Shown here piece by piece: positions 1 through 6,681 of a stretch of 10,818 nt of DNA (positions within the stretch are counted from its first letter, which is position 1; the number at the start of each line of letters is the position of its first letter). The notes beneath the pieces were generated by a model that ran no database searches, was not told where the DNA came from, and saw only the letters and a program-made list of their open reading frames with translations. This stretch comes from Cytophagales bacterium (GTDB taxonomy: Bacteria > Bacteroidota > Bacteroidia > Cytophagales > Cyclobacteriaceae), in contig DPSB01000621.1 in NCBI GenBank assembly GCA_003537495.1, positions 1-10,818 on the forward strand, in the 5' to 3' direction. The position numbers and the translations under genes are program-made.

Positions 1-955
1 GATTGGCACCAATTACTTTGTGTACACCGGCTTCTTTGGTGCGTTTAATTGAACGTGCGTGAGCCAAATTTGCATAGTTGATACTCGCGATCATCAGAAT
101 AAAAATTCCTACCGCAGAAAAAATGTACACGTACAAAATGTTGCCGCGACCAGTGGTGTCATTATTCAAATGGTTAGAATTAAGATGAATGCCGTGCAGC
201 GGTTGCACCACCAGTTCGGCATCAGCTTTTGGATTATGTTCTTTTATCAGGTTTCTGATCTTATCGGCAAAAGCCAATGGGTTTGCCGAAGCCGAAAGCC
301 GGGTGTATGTATAATAGTTGTTGTAATTCCATTTCGTCAGGTCATCGTACCCACCAGCCCGCACAAATTCCATAGGAATAACAAAGTCGAAATGTATGTG
401 CGAATTGTCCGGTACATTTTTAAACACGGCAGCTACTAACAACTCTTTACTAAGTATTGTTAAGGTTTTACCAATCGGATTTTCGGTATTGAAATAAATG
501 GCTGCGAGTCGCTCCGAAATCATCACCGCATCAATAGTTGATGCAAAGGTTTTGTGTTCGCCATTTACAATTGGAAAAGTAAACACTTCAAAAAATTCCG
601 GATCAGCAAAAATTCCTTTCTGCACAAAAGCAGTCTCATCTCTGCGAATAGTAAATTCTCCTGTGCCCATGCGGCAAGAAGCCTCCACTTCGATAAACGT
701 GTTCTTTAAATGCGGAGCCAAAGGCGCAGGTGTTACGGCAACCGGATAAATTTCGTTGTTGTCGTTAAACTGATTTTGAACTATGCGGTAAATGTTCTTG
801 CTATCCGGATGAAAACGATCGTAACTCCACTCTTCTTCTACCCAAAGAAAAATAAGGATGAATGCACTAAGGCCCACAATTAACCCCAACAGGTTTATGA
901 GCGAGTAGATGCTGCGCATCTGGCGCAGCACTATTTTAAAGTAACTGGAAAGCAA
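1..955 (-). CDS. ABC transporter permease, FtsX/MacB-like (N-terminal part, runs off left edge)
   Basis: About 318 codons are open on the minus strand, and the gene continues past base 1. The product starts LSSYFKIVLRQMRSIYSLIN, followed by a hydrophobic segment (about residues 17-37) and YDRFHPDSKNIYRI. This is the typical opening of the two-repeat MacB-periplasmic-core/FtsX permeases abundant in Bacteroidota (normally about 780-800 aa). A periplasmic core follows, including VPDNSHIHFDFVIPM, then a second membrane segment (YVYIFSAVGIFILMIASINY) and the cytoplasmic coupling motif TKEAGVHKVIGA at the window edge. No frameshift was found on translating the whole stretch. The frame closes at a TGA just upstream, and no ATG precedes the family's N-terminal signature, so I chose TTG at 955-953; the first ATG (919) would delete the signature. 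These permeases work with a separate ATPase in envelope export or mechanotransmission. The substrate is unknown. It lies 80 bp downstream of the RidA-like gene on the same strand. Confidence 0.88.
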   Translation of the reverse strand, partial: MLSSYFKIVLRQMRSIYSLINLLGLIVGLSAFILIFLWVEEEWSYDRFHPDSKNIYRIVQNQFNDNNEIYPVAVTPAPLAPHLKNTFIEVEASCRMGTGEFTIRRDETAFVQKGIFADPEFFEVFTFPIVNGEHKTFASTIDAVMISERLAAIYFNTENPIGKTLTILSKELLVAAVFKNVPDNSHIHFDFVIPMEFVRAGGYDDLTKWNYNNYYTYTRLSASANPLAFADKIRNLIKEHNPKADAELVVQPLHGIHLNSNHLNNDTTGRGNILYVYIFSAVGIFILMIASINYANLAHARSIKRTKEAGVHKVIGAN

Positions 956-1035
956 GTTGAAAGTATTTCAGACTCCGTATCGAAAGTAAGATGCTGCGGC
1001 ATCAATCGGAAGTGCGTGTAAGAAATCTTGAGTTT

Positions 1036-1557
1036 TTACTCTACTTCAACAATTATTTCAATCTCTACCGCAATGTTGCTGGGCAGGGAGTTCATCCCCA
1101 CAGCCGAGCGGGCATGTTTTCCTTTCTCGCCAAACACGGCTACCATCAAATCCGAAAATCCATTTATCACTTTGGGTTGATCAATAAAGTTATCGGTGCA
1201 ATTAACCATGCCCAATACTTTTACTACACGCTTTACTTTGTTCAAATCGCCCAGCTCGCCTTTAAGTGTAGAAAGAATTGAGATGGCCGTTTGTTTGGCG
1301 GCTTCATAACCCTGCTCGGTGGTTAGGTCGGCACCTACTTTGCCGGTAATGTTACTGCCATCGGCTTTGGTTGGGCCATGCCCCGCCAGAAATATCAGGT
1401 TGCCCGTACGCACCGCCTTAACATAATTAGCCATCGGTTTGGTAGGTGTATATAACTCAATCCCCAATTCCTTCAACTTTTTATCGAAGTCAACTTTCTG
1501 TGCGAAGCCAGAACCGACACACAAACAAAAAAAACAGGCAACTAAAATGTGTTTCAT
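1036..1557 (-). CDS. Exported RidA/YjgF/UK114-family protein
   Basis: The 173-aa product has an N-terminal signal peptide (MKHILVACFFCLCVGSGFA, likely cut before Q20), then one RidA-like domain (about residues 26-172). Typical elements are FLAGHGP (56-62), the helix around YEAAKQTAISIL (84-95) and the C-terminal KHARSAVGMNSLPSNIAVEIE. Arg150 and Glu165 have the same spacing as the Arg105/Glu120 pair used for imine/enamine hydrolysis by E. coli RidA, so activity is plausible. Canonical RidA removes 2-aminoacrylate in the cytosol; the signal peptide implies a periplasmic or extracellular protein whose substrate is not known. The domain is somewhat longer than the ~128-aa classical RidA, resembling the divergent YjgF-like subgroup. 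It is transcribed divergently from tag and sits 80 bp upstream of the permease gene on the same strand; no functional link is evident. Confidence 0.9.
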   Translation of the reverse strand: MKHILVACFFCLCVGSGFAQKVDFDKKLKELGIELYTPTKPMANYVKAVRTGNLIFLAGHGPTKADGSNITGKVGADLTTEQGYEAAKQTAISILSTLKGELGDLNKVKRVVKVLGMVNCTDNFIDQPKVINGFSDLMVAVFGEKGKHARSAVGMNSLPSNIAVEIEIIVEVE

Positions 1558-1633
1558 AGATTTTATTTTTTCAGAACAGGAAGGTATAAAACTTTGTGCG
1601 AAACGCGGTAACTTCCAAACAAATTGTAATAAG
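1558..1633. promoter_or_regulatory. Divergent intergenic region between the RidA-like gene and tag
   Basis: This 76-bp AT-rich gap separates two divergent starts and so must hold promoters or leaders for both. On the plus strand, AAACTTTG at 1589-1596 is one mismatch from the Bacteroidota -7 element TAnnTTTG. No convincing -33 TTTG box at the right distance is visible on either strand. The region is supported by gene arrangement rather than a clear motif. Confidence 0.4.
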
Positions 1634-2206
1634 ATGGCTGATGTTTTTAGGTGCCCGTGGTGCCTGGGGTTTGATCAATACATAAAGTACCACGATGAAG
1701 AATGGGGCGTACCTGTACATGACGACCGCACGCATTTTGAATTTCTGATATTGGAAGGTGCACAAGCCGGATTAAGTTGGGCAACCATTTTAAAAAAGCG
1801 TGAAGGCTATCGGAAAAATTTTGCCGATTTTGATCCGGTTAAAGTTGCACGATTCACTGAAAAGAAAATTGAAAAGATACTGCAAGACCCGGCCATCGTT
1901 CGCAATAAGTTAAAAGTGTATGCGGCTGTTAACAATGCCAAGCGTTTTCTGGAGGTGCAAAAAGAGTTTGGAAGCTTCGATAAGTATATCTGGAGTTTTG
2001 TGGGTGGCAAACCAATCGTAAACAAATGGAAATCGTTAGGGCAAGTAGCACCCACCACCCAAGAATCAGATGCACTAAGTAAAGATTTAATCAAGCGTGG
2101 GTTTAAGTTTGTGGGCAGCACAGTAATCTATGCGCACATGCAAGCGTGTGGGTTGGTGAATGATCATTTGGTGGATTGTTTTAGGTACACCAAGGTGAGT
2201 AAGTAG
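1634..2206 (+). CDS. tag: DNA-3-methyladenine glycosylase I (Tag)
   Basis: The 190-aa product matches E. coli Tag (187 aa) over its full length. It removes 3-methyladenine from alkylated DNA to start base-excision repair in the cytoplasm. Family zinc ligands are present with E. coli spacing: Cys7 (in RCPWC), His20 (in YHDEEWG), and His178 and Cys182 (in NDHLVDC). The base-recognition glutamate is Glu41 in LEGAQAGLSW, and the signatures SDALSKDLIKRGFKFVG and MQACGLVNDH are conserved. I chose ATG 1634 because the family begins a few residues before the first zinc cysteine. The frame stays open upstream to 1439, but that extension is antisense to the RidA-like gene and has no family counterpart. 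The gene appears monocistronic; the response regulator starts 39 bp later but has a candidate promoter of its own. Confidence 0.96.
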   Translation: MADVFRCPWCLGFDQYIKYHDEEWGVPVHDDRTHFEFLILEGAQAGLSWATILKKREGYRKNFADFDPVKVARFTEKKIEKILQDPAIVRNKLKVYAAVNNAKRFLEVQKEFGSFDKYIWSFVGGKPIVNKWKSLGQVAPTTQESDALSKDLIKRGFKFVGSTVIYAHMQACGLVNDHLVDCFRYTKVSK

Positions 2207-2214
2207 CTCTGTTG

Positions 2215-2222
2215 TATTTTTG
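2215..2222 (+). promoter_or_regulatory. Candidate -7 promoter element for the response-regulator/kinase pair
   Basis: TATTTTTG fits the Bacteroidota -7 consensus TAnnTTTG exactly and lies 23 bp before the response-regulator ATG, between the tag stop and that start. A matching -33 TTTG box at about 19-21 bp upstream is not evident, so this is a candidate only. Confidence 0.35.
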
Positions 2223-2245
2223 TACACCGTTCCATTTATTACCAG

Positions 2246-2938
2246 ATGCAGCAGATACTTATAGCCGAAGACGACACCAATATTGCTTCAGACCTGAAGC
2301 AACAATTTCAAAACGAAGGGTTTGAAACAGAAGTAGTTTTTGATGGTGTACTTGCCGAAAAAATCATACTGCGCAAAACTTTCGATTGCATCATTCTTGA
2401 TATTAACATGCCCGGCAAAAACGGCCTCGATGTATGCAAAGCCGTTCGAACCCAAAAAATTACAACACCCATACTAATGCTTACCGCATTTGGAGAAGTG
2501 GAAGACAAACTGACGGGTTTTGAAAATGGAGCTGATGATTACCTAACCAAACCATTTTTCTTTAAAGAACTTCTGGCTCGCGTAAAGGCGCTGTTGAAGC
2601 GGGGGGCAAGGCAACACGAACCCGCACAAGTACTAACCATTAGCGATCTGTTGATTGACCTCTCAACTAAAACAGTCGAACGCGGTGGTGTGGCTATTAA
2701 ACTTACTGCGCGTGAGTTTGAAATTTTAACTGCTTTAGCTGAAGCCAAGGGCGGTGTGGTTTCAAAAAAAACGCTCATCAAAAAAATTTGGGGCACATTG
2801 GTGGAAGTAAATACTAATACCATAGAAGTGTTTATTAACTCGCTTCGAAATAAAATAGACAAACAACACGAGGTAAAATTAATTCATACCCGGCCGGGGT
2901 TCGGATATGTCTTAGGGGTAGGTCAACATGAAAATTAG
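2246..2938 (+). CDS. OmpR-family response regulator (CusR/CzcR/PmrA-like)
   Basis: The 230-aa product has a receiver domain (residues 1-118) and a C-terminal winged-helix DNA-binding domain (about 127-225). The receiver has the acidic pocket Glu8/Asp9/Asp10, the phosphoacceptor Asp52 (in ILDINMPG), Thr80 and Lys102 (in TKPF), all in standard positions. The effector domain contains LTAREFEIL, the recognition-helix region VNTNTIEVFINSLRNKID and the terminal TRPGFGYVL, as in PhoB/OmpR proteins. It should be phosphorylated by the kinase encoded immediately downstream, with which it shares 11 bp (2928-2938), implying translational coupling. Position directly before a metal-type RND operon matches CusRS/CzcRS arrangements, so control of that operon is the natural inference. 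The CTTAAG array at 4288-4325 is the best candidate binding site. Confidence 0.95.
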   Translation: MQQILIAEDDTNIASDLKQQFQNEGFETEVVFDGVLAEKIILRKTFDCIILDINMPGKNGLDVCKAVRTQKITTPILMLTAFGEVEDKLTGFENGADDYLTKPFFFKELLARVKALLKRGARQHEPAQVLTISDLLIDLSTKTVERGGVAIKLTAREFEILTALAEAKGGVVSKKTLIKKIWGTLVEVNTNTIEVFINSLRNKIDKQHEVKLIHTRPGFGYVLGVGQHEN

Positions 2939-4292
2939 AAATCGGATTTTATTATTTTTTGCAGGTTCTTTCCCTGTGGTGCTGGGTATAGCTTTATTAG
3001 CCGTTTACTTTAGCATGGCCGAGTACCGCGAAGAAGAGTTTTTGCAGCGCCTGAAAGAAAAAACCACCACTACTTTACGATTACTAATCGATGTTCAGAA
3101 AATTGATCATGCATTACTGCGGGCACTAGATGAAACAACCATTAATAATCTGTACGATGAAAAAATTCTGCTCTTTGATGCCGATGGAAAAATTATTTAC
3201 GCCAGTGTAGACGACACTGCCGTTCTTTTTCCACTTGACTTGTTGCAGGATTTAAAAGAAGGCACCACCGAAATTTTTTATCGTGAAGGCGAGTACGATG
3301 TATACGCACACGTACTTGAAAAAAATGGCGAAAAATATTATGCTATCGGAAAGGCAAATGACATTTACGGAAAAGAGAAACTTCGCTTTCTGGTATGGAC
3401 ACTTCTGGGTGTTTTTACTGTTTCCGTTTTGTTAGAGGCTCTCATCGCGCTTTATCTTTCGCGGCAAATCTCGCAACCAATTGTGCGCCTTACCAATGAA
3501 GTAAACAATAAGTCCATTAACAATCTTACGCAGGTGTATGTGCCCGCTACCCGCGATGAGATTGCTTCGCTGGCTAACGGCTTTAATAACATGCTGGGCC
3601 GGGTGGAGCAATCTTACTCGTATCAGAAAAATCTTATTCATCATGTTTCGCACGAGCTAAAAACTCCTATTGCTGTTCTGATCTCCAATATTGAGCGGGT
3701 ACTAAATGAAAAAGATCCACAACACTGGCAGGAAAGTTTAGAGTTTCAGAAAAACGGGCTGATGCAGATGAGTACGGTGGTAACTACGCTGTTGGATATT
3801 TCAAAATTCGAAACTGATCCAACGCATGTGTTTTCAGAATCGGTACGCATTGATGAACTCATTTTTTCTTGTATAGAAAGTTTGCAGGCGGTGTATCCAA
3901 ACGCCAGATTTGAAGTTGCCATTCATAAAAATGTAAATGATGCCGGAGAATTAAGTTGCCCCGGTAATGAACGGATGCTACACATTGCATTTATTAATGT
4001 GCTTAAAAATGCTATTGCTTATTCTGACGATGAACGCGTAACCATTGAAATCACCACCGAGGAAAATAAACTGTGTATTTGGGTGGACAATAACGGGCCT
4101 ACACTTTCTGATAAAGATCAGGCAGGTTTGTTTTCCTACTTCTTTCGTGGTAATAATACCATCAAAAAAGTGGGTATCGGGCTTGGCCTTGTTATGGTTT
4201 CTAAAATTGTTCTATTACACCACGGCACCATTCTATACCTCATAACCGAATCGAATAAAAACAGATTCGTTATTTCATTACCTCAGTCTTAA
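2928..4292 (+). CDS. Membrane sensor histidine kinase (HAMP-HisKA-HATPase), partner of the upstream regulator
   Basis: The 454-aa product has TM1 (about residues 8-29), a periplasmic sensor region (30-152), TM2 (about 153-175), HAMP (about 176-229), HisKA (about 230-297) with phosphoacceptor His242 in VSHELKTPI, and a HATPase_c domain (about 345-454). The ATP-binding boxes are visible: N box around NVLKNA (357-362, Asn361), G1 as NNGP (388-391, with Asn where many kinases have Asp), F-box LFSYFFRG (401-408) and G2 GIGLGL (416-421). The sensor region contains LLFDADGKIIYAS, resembling PAS/sCache-like folds. It has no Met- or His-rich metal cluster, only acidic stretches and an E-x-x-E (Glu32-Glu35) beside TM1. 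It probably autophosphorylates in response to an envelope signal, plausibly a metal ion, and passes phosphate to Asp52 of the regulator. The start overlaps the regulator gene and is preceded by a purine-rich GGGGTAGG. Confidence 0.94.
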   Translation: MKIRNRILLFFAGSFPVVLGIALLAVYFSMAEYREEEFLQRLKEKTTTTLRLLIDVQKIDHALLRALDETTINNLYDEKILLFDADGKIIYASVDDTAVLFPLDLLQDLKEGTTEIFYREGEYDVYAHVLEKNGEKYYAIGKANDIYGKEKLRFLVWTLLGVFTVSVLLEALIALYLSRQISQPIVRLTNEVNNKSINNLTQVYVPATRDEIASLANGFNNMLGRVEQSYSYQKNLIHHVSHELKTPIAVLISNIERVLNEKDPQHWQESLEFQKNGLMQMSTVVTTLLDISKFETDPTHVFSESVRIDELIFSCIESLQAVYPNARFEVAIHKNVNDAGELSCPGNERMLHIAFINVLKNAIAYSDDERVTIEITTEENKLCIWVDNNGPTLSDKDQAGLFSYFFRGNNTIKKVGIGLGLVMVSKIVLLHHGTILYLITESNKNRFVISLPQS

Positions 4293-4325
4293 GCTAACCT
4301 TTATCCGGCTTAAGGTTTTCTTAAG
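4288..4325. promoter_or_regulatory. Phased CTTAAG array, predicted response-regulator operator
   Basis: Exact CTTAAG copies start at 4288, 4309 and 4320, with a degenerate CTTTAT at 4299, giving start-to-start steps of 11, 10 and 11 bp. The last two copies form CTTAAG-N5-CTTAAG, the arrangement described for PmrA boxes in enterobacteria. OmpR-family dimers generally bind direct repeats one helical turn apart. The array overlaps the kinase stop codon (4290-4292) and precedes the efflux operon, as expected for an activator site. The assignment to this regulator is inference. Confidence 0.55.
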
Positions 4326-4329
4326 CCGG
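4305..4329. repeat. Perfect inverted repeat, 10-bp arms, 5-bp spacer
   Basis: CCGGCTTAAG (4305-4314) and CTTAAGCCGG (4320-4329) flank GTTTT. The repeat extends the two inner CTTAAG boxes by symmetric CCGG flanks. It could form a hairpin in RNA, but no T-run follows the right arm (next bases TTACCCG), so a protein-binding site is favoured over an intrinsic terminator. Weak attenuation of read-through from the kinase gene remains possible. Confidence 0.8.
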
Positions 4330-4337
4330 TTACCCGT

Positions 4338-4345
4338 TAGTGTTG
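4338..4345 (+). promoter_or_regulatory. Candidate -7 element for the efflux operon
   Basis: TAGTGTTG is one mismatch from TAnnTTTG and lies 12-13 bp downstream of the last CTTAAG box. The box therefore falls where a -33 element would be, fitting an activator-dependent promoter. Transcription would begin almost at the ATG (4350), implying a near-leaderless mRNA, which lowers confidence. Confidence 0.3.
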
Positions 4346-4349
4346 CAGT

Positions 4350-5594
4350 ATGAAATTTCTGCACACGGTATTGATAGCACTTATTTCTTTTGGTGGATTT
4401 GCCCAAAAGAAAGCGCAACTCACATTGGCCCAGGCCGATAGTTTGTTTTTGAGCAAGAATCTGCTTCTGTTGGCAGGGCAGTATAACATTCAGGCTAAAG
4501 AAGCACTAATCATCCAGGCTCGCGCCTATCCTAACCCAATATTTGTTGCCGATGTAAATGCCTACGATCCCGAAAACAACAAAACTTTTCATGTGGGCCA
4601 AACCGGTCAGAAATTTTTTCAACTGGAGCAACTCATTTTACTGGGGGGTAAACGTAAAGCCGAAATAGATATCGCCAAACAAAACACAAAGCTTGCTGCA
4701 CTTGAGTTGGAAGACCTGCTGCGAAGCCTGCGTTACCAACTTCATGCTGGCTTTTACATCGTTAACCAGCAACGCATTACGCTGGAAAAATTCGACCGTC
4801 AGTTAGATGTATTAGATACACTAATCAGCGCGTACGAAAAGCAGGTGGCACGCGGTAACCTTCCGCTTAAAGATGTTATTCGCCTTAAAGCGGTTTACTT
4901 CAAAATCAATAACGATAAAAGTGAACTGGCTAATAATTATTTCGCACAGCAGCAAAACATTCAGCTCATGCTGCAAACCGACAATTACATTGAGCCTGTT
5001 ATTAATGATCGTGATTTTGACAACCTGATCACACCCATCGTTTACAATACCCTGCTGGATAGCGCACTGCAAAACCGACCCGATCTTAAGCTGGCAGGTG
5101 AAGCAGAGGCGCTTGCTCTTTTAAATGTACGGCTTCAAAAAAAGATGGCTATTCCGGATATGGCCCTTAACAGTTCGTACGATCAACGCAGCGGAGCTTT
5201 TGTAAATCAGGTAAATGTAGGTGTTAGCATTCCATTGCCACTGTGGAATCGCAACCGGGGCAACATCAAAGCAGCTCAATACGAAATGCAATCGGCCAAT
5301 GTTTACCAAAAACAAAAAACCACCGAGGTGCAAACGGAAGTGCGCGCAGCATGGCAAGACCTTACGCTTAGTCTTTCAGAATATCAAAAAATTAAAACGT
5401 TCTATAGCAGCGATTTTGATACGGTGTTTAATGGTGTAAACCAGAATTTTCAGCGAGGTAATATCTCCATTCTGGAGTTTGTAGACTTCTTCGAATCCTA
5501 TAACGAATCGCTTAGCGAATACGAGCGCGTTAAAAATTACCTGGCCACATCGGCCATGCAAATAAATTATGTAACTGCTTCTAAAATTTATTAA
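4350..5594 (+). CDS. TolC/CzcC-like outer-membrane efflux protein
   Basis: The 414-aa product has a signal peptide (MKFLHTVLIALISFGGFA, likely cut before Q19) without a lipobox, then the OEP fold with two structural repeats. Family features are ARAYPNPIF (57-65), QLILLGGKRKAEIDIAK (94-110), the paired equatorial segments RGNLPLKDVIRLK (168-180) and RGNISILEFVDFF (369-381), and PLPLWNRNRGNIKAAQ (295-310), characteristic of CzcC/CusC-type outer-membrane factors. It would trimerise as an outer-membrane and periplasmic duct that receives substrate from the RND pump through the fusion protein. It is the first gene of a tight three-gene operon (4 bp before the next gene), and its start follows the CTTAAG array. 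It is of normal length and intact. There are no metal-ligand clusters, so it says little about substrate. Confidence 0.94.
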   Translation: MKFLHTVLIALISFGGFAQKKAQLTLAQADSLFLSKNLLLLAGQYNIQAKEALIIQARAYPNPIFVADVNAYDPENNKTFHVGQTGQKFFQLEQLILLGGKRKAEIDIAKQNTKLAALELEDLLRSLRYQLHAGFYIVNQQRITLEKFDRQLDVLDTLISAYEKQVARGNLPLKDVIRLKAVYFKINNDKSELANNYFAQQQNIQLMLQTDNYIEPVINDRDFDNLITPIVYNTLLDSALQNRPDLKLAGEAEALALLNVRLQKKMAIPDMALNSSYDQRSGAFVNQVNVGVSIPLPLWNRNRGNIKAAQYEMQSANVYQKQKTTEVQTEVRAAWQDLTLSLSEYQKIKTFYSSDFDTVFNGVNQNFQRGNISILEFVDFFESYNESLSEYERVKNYLATSAMQINYVTASKIY

Positions 5595-5598
5595 ATCC

Positions 5599-6678
5599 AT
5601 GAACCGAACTCATTCTGTACTGCTCTCCGTCTTTCTGCTGTTGGCTTGCTCAAACGAAAAAAAATATGAAGAAACAGGTGTGGCTTTTTCCATAAGCGAC
5701 ACCATGCTGGCAAGTTGCGAGTTTTACAATGCCGGAGAAGAGCCTGTGAAAAATGAAATCCGGTTGTTCGGAAAAATTACAGTCGATAATAATAAAATGG
5801 CTCATGTAAACTCCATTGTTGGTGGAATTGTACTTACCGTAAATGCCGAACTGGGCGATTATGTAAAACAAGGCCAGACATTAGCCACTGTGCGAAGCAG
5901 CGAGGTGGCTGAGTTTCAACGGCAACGTCTGGATGCACAAAGTGATGTAGCCGTAGCCGAAAAAAATCTTCAGGTTACAAAAGAACTCTTTGAAGGCAAG
6001 CTAAACTCTGAACGCGATGTAAATGCTGCCGAAAAAGAATGGATAAAAGCCAAAGCCGAACTGGCTCGCATTAACGAAGTATATGCCATCTACAAATTGC
6101 GCGATGGCTCTACCTACACCATTTCAGCTCCCATCAGCGGATTTGTTCTAGACAAAACTATTTTTCCGAACGAGCAACTACGCGGTGATGTTTCCGAAGC
6201 ACTCTTTTCTATTTCAGAAATAGACGAAGTGTGGGCTATGGCCAACGTAAGCGAAAGCGATATTTCTAAAATACAGTTGGGTTACGATGCCGAAGTGCGC
6301 ACGTTGGGTTTTCCCGATAAGGTGTACAAAGGAAAAATAGATAAGATTTTTAATGCGATTGATCCGGAAACAAAAGCCATGAAAGTGCGGGTGCGCATTC
6401 CCAACGAAAACTTTCAATTGAAGCCCGAAATGATGGCCACGGTAAATGTAATCTTCACCGAAAAACAATCGCTGATTGCCGTGCCCTCATCCTCCATCAT
6501 TTTTGATAAAAGTAAAAACTGGGTAATGGTGTATAAAGATCGCCAGAACATTGAAACGCGCAACGTAGAAGTGTATCGGCAATTGGGCGATGTAACCTAT
6601 CTGCTAAATGGTTTACAACCTGGCGAAAAAGTTATATCGAAGAACGGGCTGTTTGTGTACGATGCTATAAACGATTAA
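5599..6678 (+). CDS. RND efflux membrane-fusion protein, CzcB/CusB-like lipoprotein
   Basis: The 359-aa product has a lipoprotein signal with LLAC lipobox (residues 14-17, acylated Cys17). It then shows the usual adaptor order: a barrel-sandwich/lipoyl half (about 66-100, VGGIVLTVNAELGDYVKQGQ), a coiled-coil hairpin (about 103-163), the second lipoyl half (about 172-205, ISAPISGFV), a beta-barrel (about 210-285, VWAMANVSESD; PETKAMKVRVRIPN) and a membrane-proximal domain (290-359). It links the inner-membrane pump to the outer-membrane factor. Compared with many heavy-metal adaptors it is minimal: no N-terminal metal-binding (YHS/CusF-like) module, no His-rich tract and only two His residues, so active metal delivery of the CusB type is not evident. 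It starts 4 bp after the outer-membrane gene and ends 3 bp before the pump gene. Confidence 0.94.
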   Translation: MNRTHSVLLSVFLLLACSNEKKYEETGVAFSISDTMLASCEFYNAGEEPVKNEIRLFGKITVDNNKMAHVNSIVGGIVLTVNAELGDYVKQGQTLATVRSSEVAEFQRQRLDAQSDVAVAEKNLQVTKELFEGKLNSERDVNAAEKEWIKAKAELARINEVYAIYKLRDGSTYTISAPISGFVLDKTIFPNEQLRGDVSEALFSISEIDEVWAMANVSESDISKIQLGYDAEVRTLGFPDKVYKGKIDKIFNAIDPETKAMKVRVRIPNENFQLKPEMMATVNVIFTEKQSLIAVPSSSIIFDKSKNWVMVYKDRQNIETRNVEVYRQLGDVTYLLNGLQPGEKVISKNGLFVYDAIND

Positions 6679-6681
6679 GCA

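Noticed and set aside
59..749. Two plus-strand frames of 126 and 83 codons (59-439, 498-749)
   Set aside because: They are antisense to the permease coding frame, have no family features, and the minus-strand frame is continuous and convincing.
991..1281. Plus-strand 96-codon frame
   Set aside because: Antisense shadow of the RidA-like gene, with no recognisable domain.
1439..1633. In-frame N-terminal extension of Tag (65 codons)
   Set aside because: It overlaps the RidA-like gene antisense and has no counterpart in Tag proteins, which start a few residues before the first zinc cysteine; ATG 1634 fits.
4305..4329. Inverted repeat read as an intrinsic terminator of the kinase gene
   Set aside because: The right arm is followed by TTACCCG, not a T-run, and CTTAAG phasing points to a protein-binding site.
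5085..5090. CTTAAG inside the outer-membrane-factor gene (another at 8412-8417)
   Set aside because: Isolated single copies within coding sequence, at about the frequency expected by chance and without a phased partner.
5657..5664. Eight-A tract after the adaptor lipobox as a phase-variation site
   Set aside because: It encodes ordinary Lys codons in an A-rich linker; no repeat expansion or alternative frame product suggests switching.
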